This document shows, one piece after another, positions 34,012 to 46,157 of a stretch of DNA of 64,000 nt. The stretch lies in the NCBI GenBank assembly GCA_025716815.1, contig JAIXMN010000042.1, forward strand, positions 1-64,000, in the 5' to 3' direction. Below the pieces are notes generated by a model. The model saw only the letters and a program-made list of their open reading frames with translations. It was not told the origin of the DNA and did no database searches. The position numbers and the translations under genes were made by a program. Origin of the DNA: Dichotomocladium elegans (taxonomy: Eukaryota > Mucoromycota > Mucoromycetes > Mucorales > Lichtheimiaceae). Every line of letters starts with the position of its first letter. Position 1 is the first letter of the stretch.

Positions 34012-36689
34012 TTATTGGGAAGTATTCAAGCAACGACACATTTCCTCATACAACACTTGCGTGACACCCGGGCATTCTCGCTCTGCGGACTGGAAAGCGC
34101 GACGCAAATTCTCCAGTGCAGCCTGGGACTTGTGGCTTCGGTTCGTGTTCTGAAGCTAAAAGATGGATTCCGCCAAGAGGATGGAGGAGCAGGAGGTTTT
34201 TCGTTTGCTCAGTCTCTGGTATGGAAAGGGGGGCGGGGAACACGAAGGGGGGTATGATATAGCATCCTCTTTTTATTTTACTAACCTTCATCAGCGCAGG
34301 CGCTATTGCATCCCGCAGAATCGACTCGGACTTCAATGTACTACTGGTACCTCGCGATGGGACGACGCCGGTGCTCTCCTGCGGTTGATGGTGATGGTGG
34401 GTATAACTTGAAGAATGATGATTTTCGCTGGCGCGTGGCGTCAACACCTTGGGATCAATGGCACGGACCGTGTTTTGTGCAGAGTCATCTGCCTCGCTAT
34501 ACATAGAGTATTGGCTAGAAAGTGACGTCTGGGTAATTCCCGCACACGCACAAACCGTGTTAATTATATATACTCTTTCTCTTGATAGGAAGAGCTTCGC
34601 TAACACGGACTTAATGATGTCTTGACTTACTCTTGAATTGTTTGCACGCGTTAATCCTCCTCCTGCCGGTACGCCTGCTGCCGCGGCCGGGGAACTGCTC
34701 GGCGTCAGTTTGTTATTACTCAATGGTCTGGGCGGAGGAGGACTGAGTTGCTGCTGACTACTAAAGGAACTCATCGAGTAGCGGCTCGGAGACACACCCA
34801 TGTTCGCTGTCGGAAGACCAAGCGATGGCTTTGGCGCGGGCGGAAGCGACTGGCGCACCGTGCCGAAATCCCATCCTCCATCGTCCACTTCTTCCGCCCT
34901 AAGAAGAAAACCCGGAATTTGAGTCTTCTACTTCACACCCTATTAAGTATGTAGACTTACAGTGTCTCTTCGTCCGAATGGTCGCTCTGCGCCTTGTGGT
35001 GCGTGGCTTTCCAGCGCTCGTGTGCCTCGAACAACTCGGTGAGATAGGCAGTCTTCTTTGGATTTTTGAAAAGCTTGTGCTTGAGTAGTTCTTTGGCGGA
35101 CGGTCTCTATTGTTCGGAATACATACGATTAACAATAATAAAAAAAGAGGGGCAATAGCTCTCAAAATGGCATACCTGACGCGGATCCAACTGCAAGCAT
35201 AATTGCACAAATTCTCTGAATGCGGGTTTGAAGTTTCCCGAGAGAGTGGGTGGTTGGCTTTTGGGGATCAAAAAGAGGACTTTCATCGGATGCATGTCCG
35301 CATATGGAGGTTCTTTTTTGGCTAATTCAATGGCTGTGATGCCTAATGACCAGATATCGGCCTTGAGGAAGAGTGGGGTTGACAATCATTCATGAGAAAG
35401 GCCAAGAGAGAGGTGTTTTCCTTTTACCTTGTGGTCATAACCGGACTGCTTGATGACTTCCGGAGCCATCCAGAACTAGAGAGAGGCACACAAGGTTAAT
35501 CACGCGAGCAAGGTCGCTCCTCTTGAATATACTTGCAGGCGTCCCGACAAAGGTATTCTTCTTGGTCAAGCTGGCTGTGAGCTAAGTAGAATGAACGGGG
35601 TTATCATGATTACTCCTGCTGAATCCTTTTCAACAAAACTTTCGTACCTGACCCGACACACCGAAATCAGCGAGCTTCACTAATATCACAGAAGAAATCC
35701 ATTGAGTTATTTCTTGCTGGGTCGTTATGCTGAGTCCCATACCTTCACCCTTTGATCCCAACAAAATGTTGGCCGCTATGTTTTGTTTTCCCGGGTCGCC
35801 AATCATCAGTCGTTTTCGCAACCATCCCCCCTTTATGCCAAACCCTTCTCACCTTTGATATCTAACAATAGGATATCAGCATGCGCTTCTCCCACAATGA
35901 AAACGCCCTTCTTACCTCTGTGCAATTTGCCTTCACCATGAAGGTACTCCAGTCCACGGAGTAACTCACGCAAGATGATGATGATATATTCTTCCCTGAG
36001 CGGTCCTGGTTGCAACTAAACCCGAAGATCGGTCAGCTTGGTTGTGCGACTGCGCATGTGTCTGTTACCAAATCGCTGCAGGATCCACCCGAACAGTATT
36101 CCATAATGATCCACAATGAACTGTCCTTAAGGTACGAGCCGTAATATCTAAAGTTCCAGCAAGGTAAGGATAAGCGAGAGAAGATATATGTATATGTAAA
36201 CTCACTTTGTGACATAAGGCGAATCCAACTGCGAGAGAATGGCGATTTCTTGCTGGATGTCTTCAATTTCATCCTCGGCGCTTTCCAGGTCGATGATCTT
36301 GATGGCAACCGGTTGCTGTGTACGCTTGTCGATCCTATAGGCTATTTGAGCCACCATGTTCCCTTTCTTCCCTTGCACCCCTTTCGCTGTCTATTAGGCT
36401 TGTTCTTTTCCCTTTGTCATCAACATCCCTCCCCCTCAAAAATAAATAAAAAAAAACCTCCCCCACCCCTTTTCTTTTATGGCCATCGTCTCCTTGAAAA
36501 GGCGGTCCGTCGCTTACCCTTTGAAGACCTCACCAAAGGATCCCCTGCCTATCAAAAATAATAAACCAGCCATGGATCTTCATCAGCACAGACAATCGAC
36601 TTGGTTAAAGCCGAAGCACGGAATTTACCAATGCGTTCTTGCTTGATATAAAAATCTTCTGGGTTGGCTGTACGAGTAGTATTCTGCAT
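34012..36689 (-). CDS. GCK-III/Ste20-family protein kinase (Mst3/Sps1/Nak1-like)
   Basis: At least ten exons from ATG 36689 to TAA 34012. Motifs in order: the P-loop [11 protein letters not shown] (split after IG by an intron), [48 protein letters not shown], catalytic loop [23 protein letters not shown], activation segment [16 protein letters not shown], and [21 protein letters not shown]. This pattern defines the germinal-centre kinase III group. In fungi these kinases act in cell polarity, septation and the MOR/RAM network. The C-terminal 250 residues are Ser/Pro/Gln-rich and end with a helical [20 protein letters not shown] tail that may bind a Mo25-like or CCM3-like partner. The HRD/DIK boundary and several other junctions fall in introns. 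One intron (35536-35476) has a GC donor. Confidence 0.88.
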
Positions 36690-37595
36690 AGAAGAGAGCG
36701 GTAATGCGTACAAGGAGAACAGAAAAAAAGACAGGTGTGCCATTTGAGCCAATGCATTTCCCTTTTATCCGCCATGTCCTATGGGTGTATATATCTAACC
36801 ATGTCGAGCAGGTGTATTTATTTTTTGCTTTGCGGACCTGCTATATTTTGTTTTTTTGTAATCGGGAAGAAAAGAGGAAAGGTGGTAGAGAGAAAGAGAG
36901 AGGGGAGGAGTTGAGCAAAAGGGAAAAGAAAGAAAAAGGGAAGCAGTAAAACAAAAGCCAAACTAGGAATAAGGGAAAACATCTGTACGTCTCTCTCTTT
37001 CTTTCGCTCTCGCTCTCTTTGTCAGACCTGAAAGAGCTGCTAAGTCCGGGTTACCTGATGCCCAACCTTCTCCCCCCCCACCACCCATATCGAGCGCATG
37101 GATAGCCTCCTAAATTAGGCATTTTTTGGGTGGTGAGTTTTTTCGGACGCCGCTCATTTAGTGTCTTTTATTTTATATCCATCTCCTCTATTCAAAGAAA
37201 AAGAAGGCATGTTATCTGGCGGCTTATTCTAAGGCTCATCTGCATAAGCTGCCATTAAAAACATTAGGATCATAGAAGAAGTGATAGAATCTGTCAGCAT
37301 TTACTATCGTTGGCAGCGAACGTCAACGGCGGGATTGACCTTAGCAAATGAAATCTGGGCACGTGATGGTGCTACATTAGCATCACCGCTTGTCAAGGGT
37401 AAGCATTGGCTCCCATTGTACCTTCTTCTCCCCCTCCACGCTTCCCGTGGAAGGCAATTCCCGATTGGTAAGGAGATCAATACAAGCAGCCCCCTGGCGG
37501 AACAAGGAAGGTGAAAAAAGAAGAATGCTCTCGGATAAACGGTATCCCCAACCTGGACCAGACAGAGCTGATCCGATTTCATCCTCAGCACTATG
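36690..37595. other. Intergenic region
   Basis: This region covers the upstream part of the kinase gene and the 3' part of the next minus-strand gene. A purine-rich tract at 36860-36950 reads as low-complexity Lys/Glu on the plus strand and is not a gene. Confidence 0.4.
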
Positions 37596-38342
37596 CTAAA
37601 TTCTTGGCTGACGTTTGACACGTTGTCGCAAGAGTCTGGGATCCACCTCGTAGGATACGTTGTCATAGCCGATCAATGTTGCGATGGCTGCTGTGGAGAA
37701 GTGCGCGCAATGTCAGTACCTTTTCTGAGGAAAGAAAATAAGCCGTAACAGAACAAAAGAAATTACCCATGCAGGAACGTTGCGCTTTGCTCATACGAAT
37801 CGGTTCTACTGTAAATGGCTGCGGGTTCTCAACTTGATACTGGTGTTGGTCGGGAGAGGGAGCACGAGCTCTGCAACGCATGACAATCCGATCGTCATGG
37901 CCAACACCTTCCTGTACTTGGCGACCGTAAAAGGTACTAAATCGAGCTGCTTCTTGCGCTAGTTGAGAGACATCGTTAACAGAACCATATGTGTTCCCAA
38001 GAGGGTAACTGTAAGTCTGCTAAAGAGTAGAACAAGATTAATGGGTGTCTGGTACAGTATTTGTTCGGGACATATCAAAAAGTGATCCATGTATCCCGTG
38101 TTGCAATTCTTCCCCTCCCTCCCTTTGCCTCGGACCGATTATCCCCTCCCTGGAGCGCTTTGCCGCGCTTCAACCAGCTCAGGATCCGGGTTCAGGAACC
38201 CAAATGCATCTAACAATAGTTCGCGTAGCAATGGAAATTACAAACACCCGCATACGCAAAACCTCTACAGTGGGGTAGTACTACGTACGTGATCAGCCTT
38301 GGCTTCCCACTTATGAAACGATGAGCATAGTGCGACTGGAGC
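37596..38342 (-). CDS. Conserved-looking hypothetical protein, start uncertain
   Basis: Three exons splice in frame: about 38342-38289 (ends KWEAKADH), 38019-37767 and 37690-37596, all with good GT-AG signals. The product has about 130 residues. The middle part reads YSYPLGNTYGSVNDVSQLAQE, then FSTFYGRQVQEG and VENPQPFTVEPIRMSKAQR, and it ends with IGYDNVSYEVDPRLLRQRVKR. Clean phase matching over three exons supports a real gene. The first exon has no Met, so at least one upstream exon is missing. I do not recognise the family. There is no signal peptide or membrane span; the protein looks basic and soluble. Confidence 0.5.
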
Positions 38343-39380
38343 TTAAGATGTTGCAGCTAAATGGTGATACATAGACGATCAAATGAGCCAGATCATTGTT
38401 GAAAAAATATAACAGTTTTCTTTAAATATATCTCGTTATTCCATGACGTCGATCCTAGTCGTCTCTTTCTGCATCCACATTGACCTGTGCTTTCATATTT
38501 TCCATTCTGCTTTTACCAAAGACCCTGGGGGTGTGTGTGGCGAGGGAAGCACGTGAATGAAAGAATGTGATTGTGAGAGACCAGTATGTGAACTGGCAAA
38601 AGGATGTACGGATAACTGCTGGTTACCGTTTATCTGTGTTACCGCCCGCCATGGACTGAGATTGACTTCTGCAGAACTGCAGTCTTTGAGAGAGAGTCTG
38701 GATCCTACATTAAGCACCTACATGGGAAGGGATCGCTACTCGATGATCGAGGATGCGCTTGGTCACATGACTTGGAATATCGCTCAATATAGATTATTCT
38801 CTTAACCGCAGTAATCATTGCCCGAGACACACGTATCTGAATACGTAGTCCTTTGGCTCGAGAGGGGGGGGCGGTAAGTCAGAAGCATATGGAGAGCGGT
38901 TGTATCTTCTGTTGTCTAATGGAATCCGTTTATCTATTGGTACGACAACTGACCGCCGTTCCTCTTCTCCCTTGGAAAGTATCCGAAGCTGTTGAATTTA
39001 ACTCGCCTGCTTTTAAACGGTACTAAAATATGCTTTTTGAACAAGTAGCGACTTTTCTCGGCAGAGTATATATCGCAATACGCAAGAAATTATGCTTCTT
39101 AACCTCCAATTCCTGATTTCCCCCCCCTTTTATATGAAAAAAAAGAAAACAGTATGCTTTATTCTTCCTGGGATTTTCAAAAATGGACAGTGCCATGATA
39201 AAAAAAAAGTTGCATATACATATCATAAAGTATTGTGATTGAACAAAAGAAACGAAAAAAGAGATGAAATAGCGAGATAGAACGAAAAAAGTGTAACAGA
39301 AGCAAAAAGGGCAGGTCAATTATTAGCGTACTGAGAGTGAGCATATAATACGTAAGGAGAATAGGAATATCAGTTTTGTT
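38343..39380. other. Intergenic region, no recognised gene
   Basis: Small ORFs at 38557-38805 (plus, several Cys) and 38493-38717 (minus) overlap on opposite strands. The missing first exon of the gene ending at 37596 may lie here. 39023-39319 is AT-rich and probably 3' untranslated sequence of the next gene. Confidence 0.4.
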
Positions 39381-40650
39381 TTAATGAGGAGGGAAAGGGG
39401 AATTCGGAGAGGAGGAGGAGGAGGAGGCAGACGTCGAATGTGGGTCAAAGAGATTTAGTGACCCAAAGTCTACAGTATAAGGGTACATCATGCTGGTGGG
39501 TGAGGTGCTGTTCTCATCACAAGGTGACCGACTTGCGATAGAACGCTTGCCACTAGAAGAGGACATGGTAGCACTAGGCGATGGCGACCGCAAATGGTTG
39601 CTATACTGGGATAGAGTGTCTCCCATAGCCGCGGCGGCGGCGGCGGCGGCAGCGGCAGCAGCAGCAGTGGCAACAGAGGCACCCGGGTGTTCTGAGGATA
39701 GATGATAATCCTGGATAGACGACGGAGGTGGTGGAGGTGGTGGCTGCATGTTGTAATAATAAGACGGAAAGAAGGAGGCCATGTTTGGCGACTTGTCGTC
39801 ATAGATCTGAAATGCGGACCAAGGATTATAGAAGTGGGACATGTCACCGTGCGCCGCGGCATTGGGGTCTTTAATTAAAAACACGTTCTGTTGATGTTCG
39901 TGCTGCTGCTGCTGACGATGATGATGATGTTGCTGTTGTTGTTGTTGCTGCTGATAATGATGATGATGACACATTGCGATAGCAGTCTCGGGAGGAGTGT
40001 CAGGCGGCATGACAATCGGGCTTGAGCATCCATTGCGCCGAGTTATACAGAATGGACAATGCCGGACAAACCGTGCAATCAATTCCTTTGGGATCCAAGA
40101 ATATCTTCGGCGGACCTGGAAGGGCGTAGCATGAATGAGATGAGTTCACTGCCGCCTCTGGAAACTTTTTTTTTTTAGAATGAAAGAAAGAACTTACGAG
40201 GGCAGAGGTCTTGTCGCGGCCGCCATGATGGGCTTCGTGATGCGCACAGACCACGATATCGTAAATTTGCTCACGCGTTGCCACAGGTTTATGGTCGTGA
40301 TACACAATGTCGCGCATATCGACGCGGACCAACTGGAACATCTTTTTGACCCAGAAGCGGAATTGGGCAGTAGAAATGGATGTGTTGCGAGGATCTTTGA
40401 GGACCTGCAGGATCAAGTCGTAACGCTCGGCATCTACCAATGCCTTGTCGCGCTTCTTGGCCGATAGATTCTTCAGATAGTCCATGATGATGCCCTCAAA
40501 CTCGTTAGGCGAAGGGAATTCTTTTGACTCGCATTTCGCCGGCTCCATGGCAGACATAGGGGCCATGTAACCAAGAAAGGGAGTAGGGGAAGCATATTGG
40601 AGGTTGTGGTGGAGATGGTGTACGCGTTCTCCTAATGTAGCTGTCGTCAT
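39381..40650 (-). CDS. Integrase-type H2C2 zinc-binding protein with Gln/His/Ala runs
   Basis: Two exons: 40650 to about 40199, and about 40119 to 39381, joined ALV|RRRYSWIP. The first half has an all-helical segment (EFEGIIMDYLKN, ERYDLILQVLKD, FRFWVKKMFQLV). Then comes an H2C2 zinc motif spread over the splice: VVCAHHEAHHGGRDKTSAL, RRYSWIPKELIARFVRHCPFC. That motif is the integrase zinc-binding domain of retroelements, here in a host-like gene without RNase H or integrase core. The C-terminal half is low complexity: Gln and His runs near residues 215-240, a Pro run, an Ala run of about 14, and Ser runs. A DNA-binding or regulatory role is inferred. Start chosen: the first ATG after an in-frame non-ATG region. 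Confidence 0.75.
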
Positions 40651-41581
40651 ACTAGGTTTGGCTATTAAAGAATTTGATGAAGAGGCTGGATAGTACAAGT
40701 GGGTTGACTATATATACGTACAATAGGGAGAAGAGAATATCAATGGATCAAGTAATTTAATTACAGCGTACAGCGCAAGAAGGAAGAAACAACAAAGAGG
40801 GCTTTGTGTTAGAAAAGGTGGTATGTATAGAGTAAAAGAGAAAGAGAGAGAAAAAGAGATTCAGAGTGGTGCGGACACAAAAAGAGAGAGGAGGGGTAAA
40901 GAGGGGCCCGCAAGGGCCTTTCTTTTTAATTGTTTTTTGGTTTTTGGAGTGAGGAGGCGACAATGAATGATTTGGCGGGAAGGAATTCCTGGCTGCATGA
41001 AAACACCTCTATCATCCATACCGGTAAAGAAAATGTTGGGGGTAAAGTCTTCATGGAAAAAGAGAGAGGGGGAGTAAATAATGTGCAAACAGAATATGTA
41101 CATGTATGAAAAGGGAGTACGTAGTCCAATAAAGGCAATACTAAAAGGGATACCCAACGACCTCACTTATTCTTGCAGTCAACTCACGTGCTTTTTCACC
41201 TATCAGCTCCATTGGTATGCATGCAAGCACTTAGTCTGTGCGTGCAATGATGCCACCTTAAACGATCTCCTTCTTCGCACTCTTACCTCACTATTATTAT
41301 TTTTTTTCTTTATGGGTGGCGACGCTCTTTATAATTTTAATGCAATATGAAGATAAAAAATATGCTGCAGGATTCTGTACTATTATCAAGCTATTCTTTC
41401 TTTTTCTAATATACTTATGAAAAACTTTCCATCTAAACCTCAGCAGCCAAAAGAAATAAAAGAGTTAATGTAGCAATAGCAAGAACAAACATTAGAATGC
41501 TTGTATGATTTTTGGTTTATATTCTCGCCACGTCTTCTTCCCTTCCTCCGCACATTACTATTTTTAAGGTTTGATGAGGGA
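40651..41581. other. Intergenic region
   Basis: This holds the leader of the H2C2 gene (rich in AGAGAA tracts on the plus strand) and the 3' region of the Rap-GAP gene. ORFs at 40757-41350 are low complexity or shadows. Confidence 0.4.
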
Positions 41582-44500
41582 TCACGACAGATTGTGCCCT
41601 GACGGTGATTGTGATGATGATTGTGATGATGTTTTCTGCTGCCGACGTATCCCTCCACCACCGTTTGCGCCCATTGTAGAAAGAAAGCGATGGCGGATAC
41701 CAGATCGGTCTATGGGAAGAGAATGGTTAGCCTATGTGTCTAAGTTCTGTAAGTATGTCTATATTACCGCTCTTATTGGTGGTTGTCGCTGCTGCTGATG
41801 CGCCCAAGCTCTGTGCGACTGCATTGCTGGACTGTGATAACGACGTGGCGGCGGGACGGTGCATGAGATCCTGCTCAGCTGACGATGCTCTTTGTGGCTG
41901 CTGTTCCTGCTGTGGCACTATATAAACGGTAGCACAAGCATCCGCGGCTACGATCAATCACCGATAATCCTAAAACCTGGTTTCATCCGCCCTTCTCTTC
42001 TTCTAAAACGTACCACTAGCAAGTCGAGTTGCCTTCCCTTTTCGAAGCTTAACAGCACGTGCGGTCCGTGTCCGCGAGGATGTTTCGTTGGATAATGGTT
42101 TGGATGGCGATGACTCTGTTGTTGTTGTTGTTGTTGTTGTTTTTGGTGGTGGTGCTGCAGTTGTTGTTATATGGTGTGTCAATTGTTGCTGCGGATGGTT
42201 GCGTCTTCTGCTGATGCCTGCGACGATGCTTTCTGAAAATTCTCTGAGAATACTGGATCGAGATGGTGCGGGTATGGGCGGCAATTCGCTTGAGCTGATG
42301 CTCCGGGTGCTTTTTGAGCTTCGATCGGACGAGGTAGAAGGGGATTTGCTGGAGAAGAAAGATGAGTGGTGACCATGGTGATGTAGATGAGGTATGTCCG
42401 GATCCTTCGCAATCTTGTATCCAATATCAACAATCCCAGAAAGGATGCCTTTGCGAGCACGGGTCATGGGTTCGGCGAATTTCGGAGACTTGTACGCGGC
42501 GTATTCTGCGCTCATCACTAGGGACTTACAATCAGCAGGAATGTATGGATATAAATTGGTAGTCGGCAACTTACACTTGGCAAGGAGGAACGTTCGTAGC
42601 TTATTCTCATCAAAAAATATGGCGTTTTCAGGAAGGGGCGGATTGAAACACGGCACGTTGTCTGCCGCCACTACTTCAATCCTGCAAATGAAATGGGGGG
42701 TGGGTGGGAGTTGGAGTGTTCGTCAATATCATTCCTGCTAAAAATAGGGACGTTATTTACCTCCACCCAGTTTGTCCTTCCCATTCATCCTCATGCACGA
42801 CAATGAAAATGTGCAAGAATTGTGACTTGATAGCTGCAGGATTGAACGGCTGCTTTCCGCTTGCATATACGATGCATACCATGTCTAACAATGGGACAAT
42901 GTAAGCAAACATAAATAAGGTCGTTCGCACCCCACCCCTAACATACCGTTGCCGATATGTCGCTTTTTCTGGATCTGCTGCTTATCCCCTGGTTTTGAGG
43001 GAATCAAGGATGATACATGATACGCAATCTCGTGGTCATTCCACTCAGCCACATAGGTGTATTCCCCAGAATCACCGCCTATTTAGGATTGGTAAAATTA
43101 GAAGTTGGAGGCGGATTCACGGTGATGCCATGTCATGCACGGCAGAGTCATACTTTTGGTATCAAGACCACCTGCCCATCCCATGTAGCCATTCAGCCCC
43201 ACCTTGCGTCCAATGATGTTCAGGAATCGGTCAAATCTTTCCGAGTCATGTAAATTCGCCAGCCACTCCTCTTCCCTGATCTGGCCCTCCTTCATGTACA
43301 CCACACCGACTTTGTGGCGCTTTTGGACCTAAGTTCCATATCCGAAATCATAATCATCTTAGCATACTTGCTCCTCTCATTCCCCTTCCCTCCCCCAACA
43401 CATCCACTCTACCGCTTGCTCATCTAGCATCAGAAGTTTTTTTTCTAGTCCGGACGAGATCATGATTTCTGGCTCGATCTTCTTCAACTGGTGGAATGGC
43501 AGATCGAGCATACCTTCAGCAACTGCCTTCCACGTAGTGTCCATTGCCTGTCCTTTCACAGGCTGGACTCGCAAAAGCAATGGATCGTTGATTATCCTTC
43601 GGATATCAGGGCCCTACATAGAGCATAAGTTCGTTTTGTTGTGTCGATCAAACGAGAAACTGAAACATACCTCTTTCTCGCGCACAATCACACGGTATTG
43701 CTTCTGTGAAAAGTCACAGAGCGCCGAAAAGAGCAACGGCTCGTCTTTCTCTCGATAGCCAACAAAAGTCGCATAATCGCGGCCGACAAAATACTTGCGG
43801 TACCAGTAGGCATCCTTGTCCATGTGCTCTATATGGATGAGCTCGTCTTCCTTGATTTCCGTGGTGACATAATCTTCTGGCCCGCTGCCGAAGCAGTTTT
43901 TGCCTTCTATCCGGAACCCCTTGCATGGGATCACGAGGGCACGCTCGGTCATCTTGTAGTATTGAGCTATACACTGGTCGATCATGTATTTCATGGAGGA
44001 AATCTAACCGAATCATTATGATCACCATTAGCAAACGACTTGTCTGATATAGCTTTGTGCGAGATGGTCACAACTTGTTAAACTCACAATATCCTTGACA
44101 GTATTTATCATGACCTGCTGCTCCTGATCGCCCTGGAAATTAGGACTGTGGCTATTCGAATTACGATGGTGCTGCTTTGACGATGACGACGATGATACTG
44201 ACGCTGTGATAGTAAGGGCCGACGAGGGGCCTTGTTTTATTTTGTCATCCAAATCTGACAAAAAAGCACGGACCGACTTCTCAGAATAAGTACTGTCGTC
44301 ATCCGAACCCCAGGTTATCATTTCCGCCATCCTGCGGAGATCCTGAAGGATGGCTCTCAGAGCGTCTTCGGGGAACGTCTGACGAGGCTCTGGTGCCGTC
44401 GGTGACAGGGACTGATTTGAGGACGGTGGAATGAGGGTGGCAGCCAGCAACCTGTCACAGTCGTCCGCTAATTTTAGGTGGAGTGTGGTGATCGTAGCGG

Positions 44501-46157
44501 AGACAAGCATGGTGTGGTATGAGACATTTGTATGGTTGATATTCTTGTTATTTCCGGGTGCGGTGGCCGGCGACTTGTGGGCAATGACAAAAGGAACATC
44601 ATCATGCGGAGCCTCGGGAGTTTTTATGATGAGAGAAGATGGTATAGGCGGCGGTATAGGCATGCTGTCCAGCGCAACAGTAGATGGGTATTGGCCCTTG
44701 GCAAGTTGCCTGAGGGAAGGTATCCTGCTTGTTTCCTATGACAGGGACCGGTTAATGTATTCTCTCTCTCTCTCCCTCTCCCACGAATACCTCTGCTGTC
44801 CCTCCCCCCCCAAAAAAAAAGCTGCACTCTCAGCCTTGCTTGCGACTCTTTTTTCTTACTTGGTAAGACTTTGCTCGTTTGTGCTGGTCCCACAGGACTT
44901 CTTTCGCGGATGATGCTGCAGTCACATGATCGCTTTTTGCGTCTACAATAAAGGCATCAGGCGTTCCAGTTTGTTCGGGAAGAAAAAGAGCCAGTGCGAA
45001 TACGTACCTGAAATGATGCTTGACGCCCCTGATTTGGGAACGTCGTGGTCAAAAAAGCCACCTGATGTTTCAATGTCTACACCGAAAAGCAGCGTTCCAA
45101 CGCCTCGCCCGTCTGTAGGAGTGTCCTGATCAATGATACTACTTAGATCGTCGACAATCGCAGGTTGATCATGATTTATGTGTTGGCTTTGCTCTTGCTG
45201 CACTGCACGACGGCGCCGATCATCCTTCGTATGTAAGAGCCTTGCAGCCATGTCAAACATACTGCTTCGTTTGTCTGACGTTTTACGGCGTTGCTTGGAT
45301 TCTTTCTCATGCTGCCGTTGTTCCTGGTCTGCAGAGGCGTGGAGGCCGGTCATGGCAGAAACACTTGGGACAATGGTATTATCGCCTGGCCCGGATCGGT
45401 CATGGTCCTTTGAAGAAAACCTACTTGATAAGCTCATAGCACTAGGAGCACGACGTCGAAATCTTGAGGCCAATGAATCCCTGTCGGTGGTAATGCTAGG
45501 ATAGTGATGTATGGTCTGCGCTCCCTGGGAAGGGCTTTTGCGACCAGTGGCAGCAAGAAGAGCAGATGATCCTGGGCTCAGCATTGTCGCCGTTGTTGGA
45601 GGATGGAGCGCTGCGGTTGACGCTATCGAGCGCCGGCGACCCGCAGTCGATTTGGTCACGAACTCTTTGACGGAAACAAGGGAAGATTTGACGGCGTGCG
45701 GTAATTTGGATATTTTGCTTGCTGTACTGAAAACCGAGTTTGTTGTGGCTGTAGAATAAGTGGAGTCTACGGAATCATCAGAAGGTCGCCTGCGCATGGA
45801 ATTGCGATGATGTGTCGTAGCGATAATCGGTTGCTGCTGTTGTTGTGCAAAAGGTAGCGGCGACTGTTGCGGACCGGTTCGTTTCTTGTTGTAATGGTGG
45901 TGACGGCTGTTGTTGTTGTTGTTATTGTTGTAGCGGTGCTGGTGGCTGCTACTGCTGCTACTGCTTCTACTCCTGGTATCAGAAATAGCGGTATTGGTGT
46001 TTGCTGTGTCTTCTAGAGGAAAGGTCCAGAGCGGAGGCGTTACAGTAGCAACGTCAGAGCTGCCGCTACCACTGTCGGTGTCGGTGGTCTGGAGTTCATT
46101 AGTGACAGATTGGCGGCGTTCTGCGGAATCGGACATGCTACTCATAGTGGTTGCCAT
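41582..46157 (-). CDS. Rap-GAP domain GTPase-activating protein with long disordered N terminus
   Basis: The gene runs from ATG 46157 to TGA 41582 with about ten or more exons. The first exon (to about 45008) encodes 380 residues of Ser, Asn, Gln and basic low-complexity sequence. A short exon at 44942-44863 (ending DQHKRAKSYQ) and a large one to about 44090 follow; the acceptor of the latter is uncertain. Middle exons give MKYMIDQCIAQYYKMTERALV and EPEIMISSGLEKKLL. The Rap-GAP domain reads KVGVVYMKEGQIREEEWLAN, FLNIIGRKVGLNGYMGWAGG, NDHEIAYHVSSLIP, KKRHIGND (the catalytic Asn thumb), and FLHIFIVVHEDEW. The last exons are basic and Ser/Thr-rich. The family stimulates GTP hydrolysis by Rap/Rsr1-type GTPases using Asn instead of an Arg finger. 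It is probably a polarity regulator. Confidence 0.82.
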
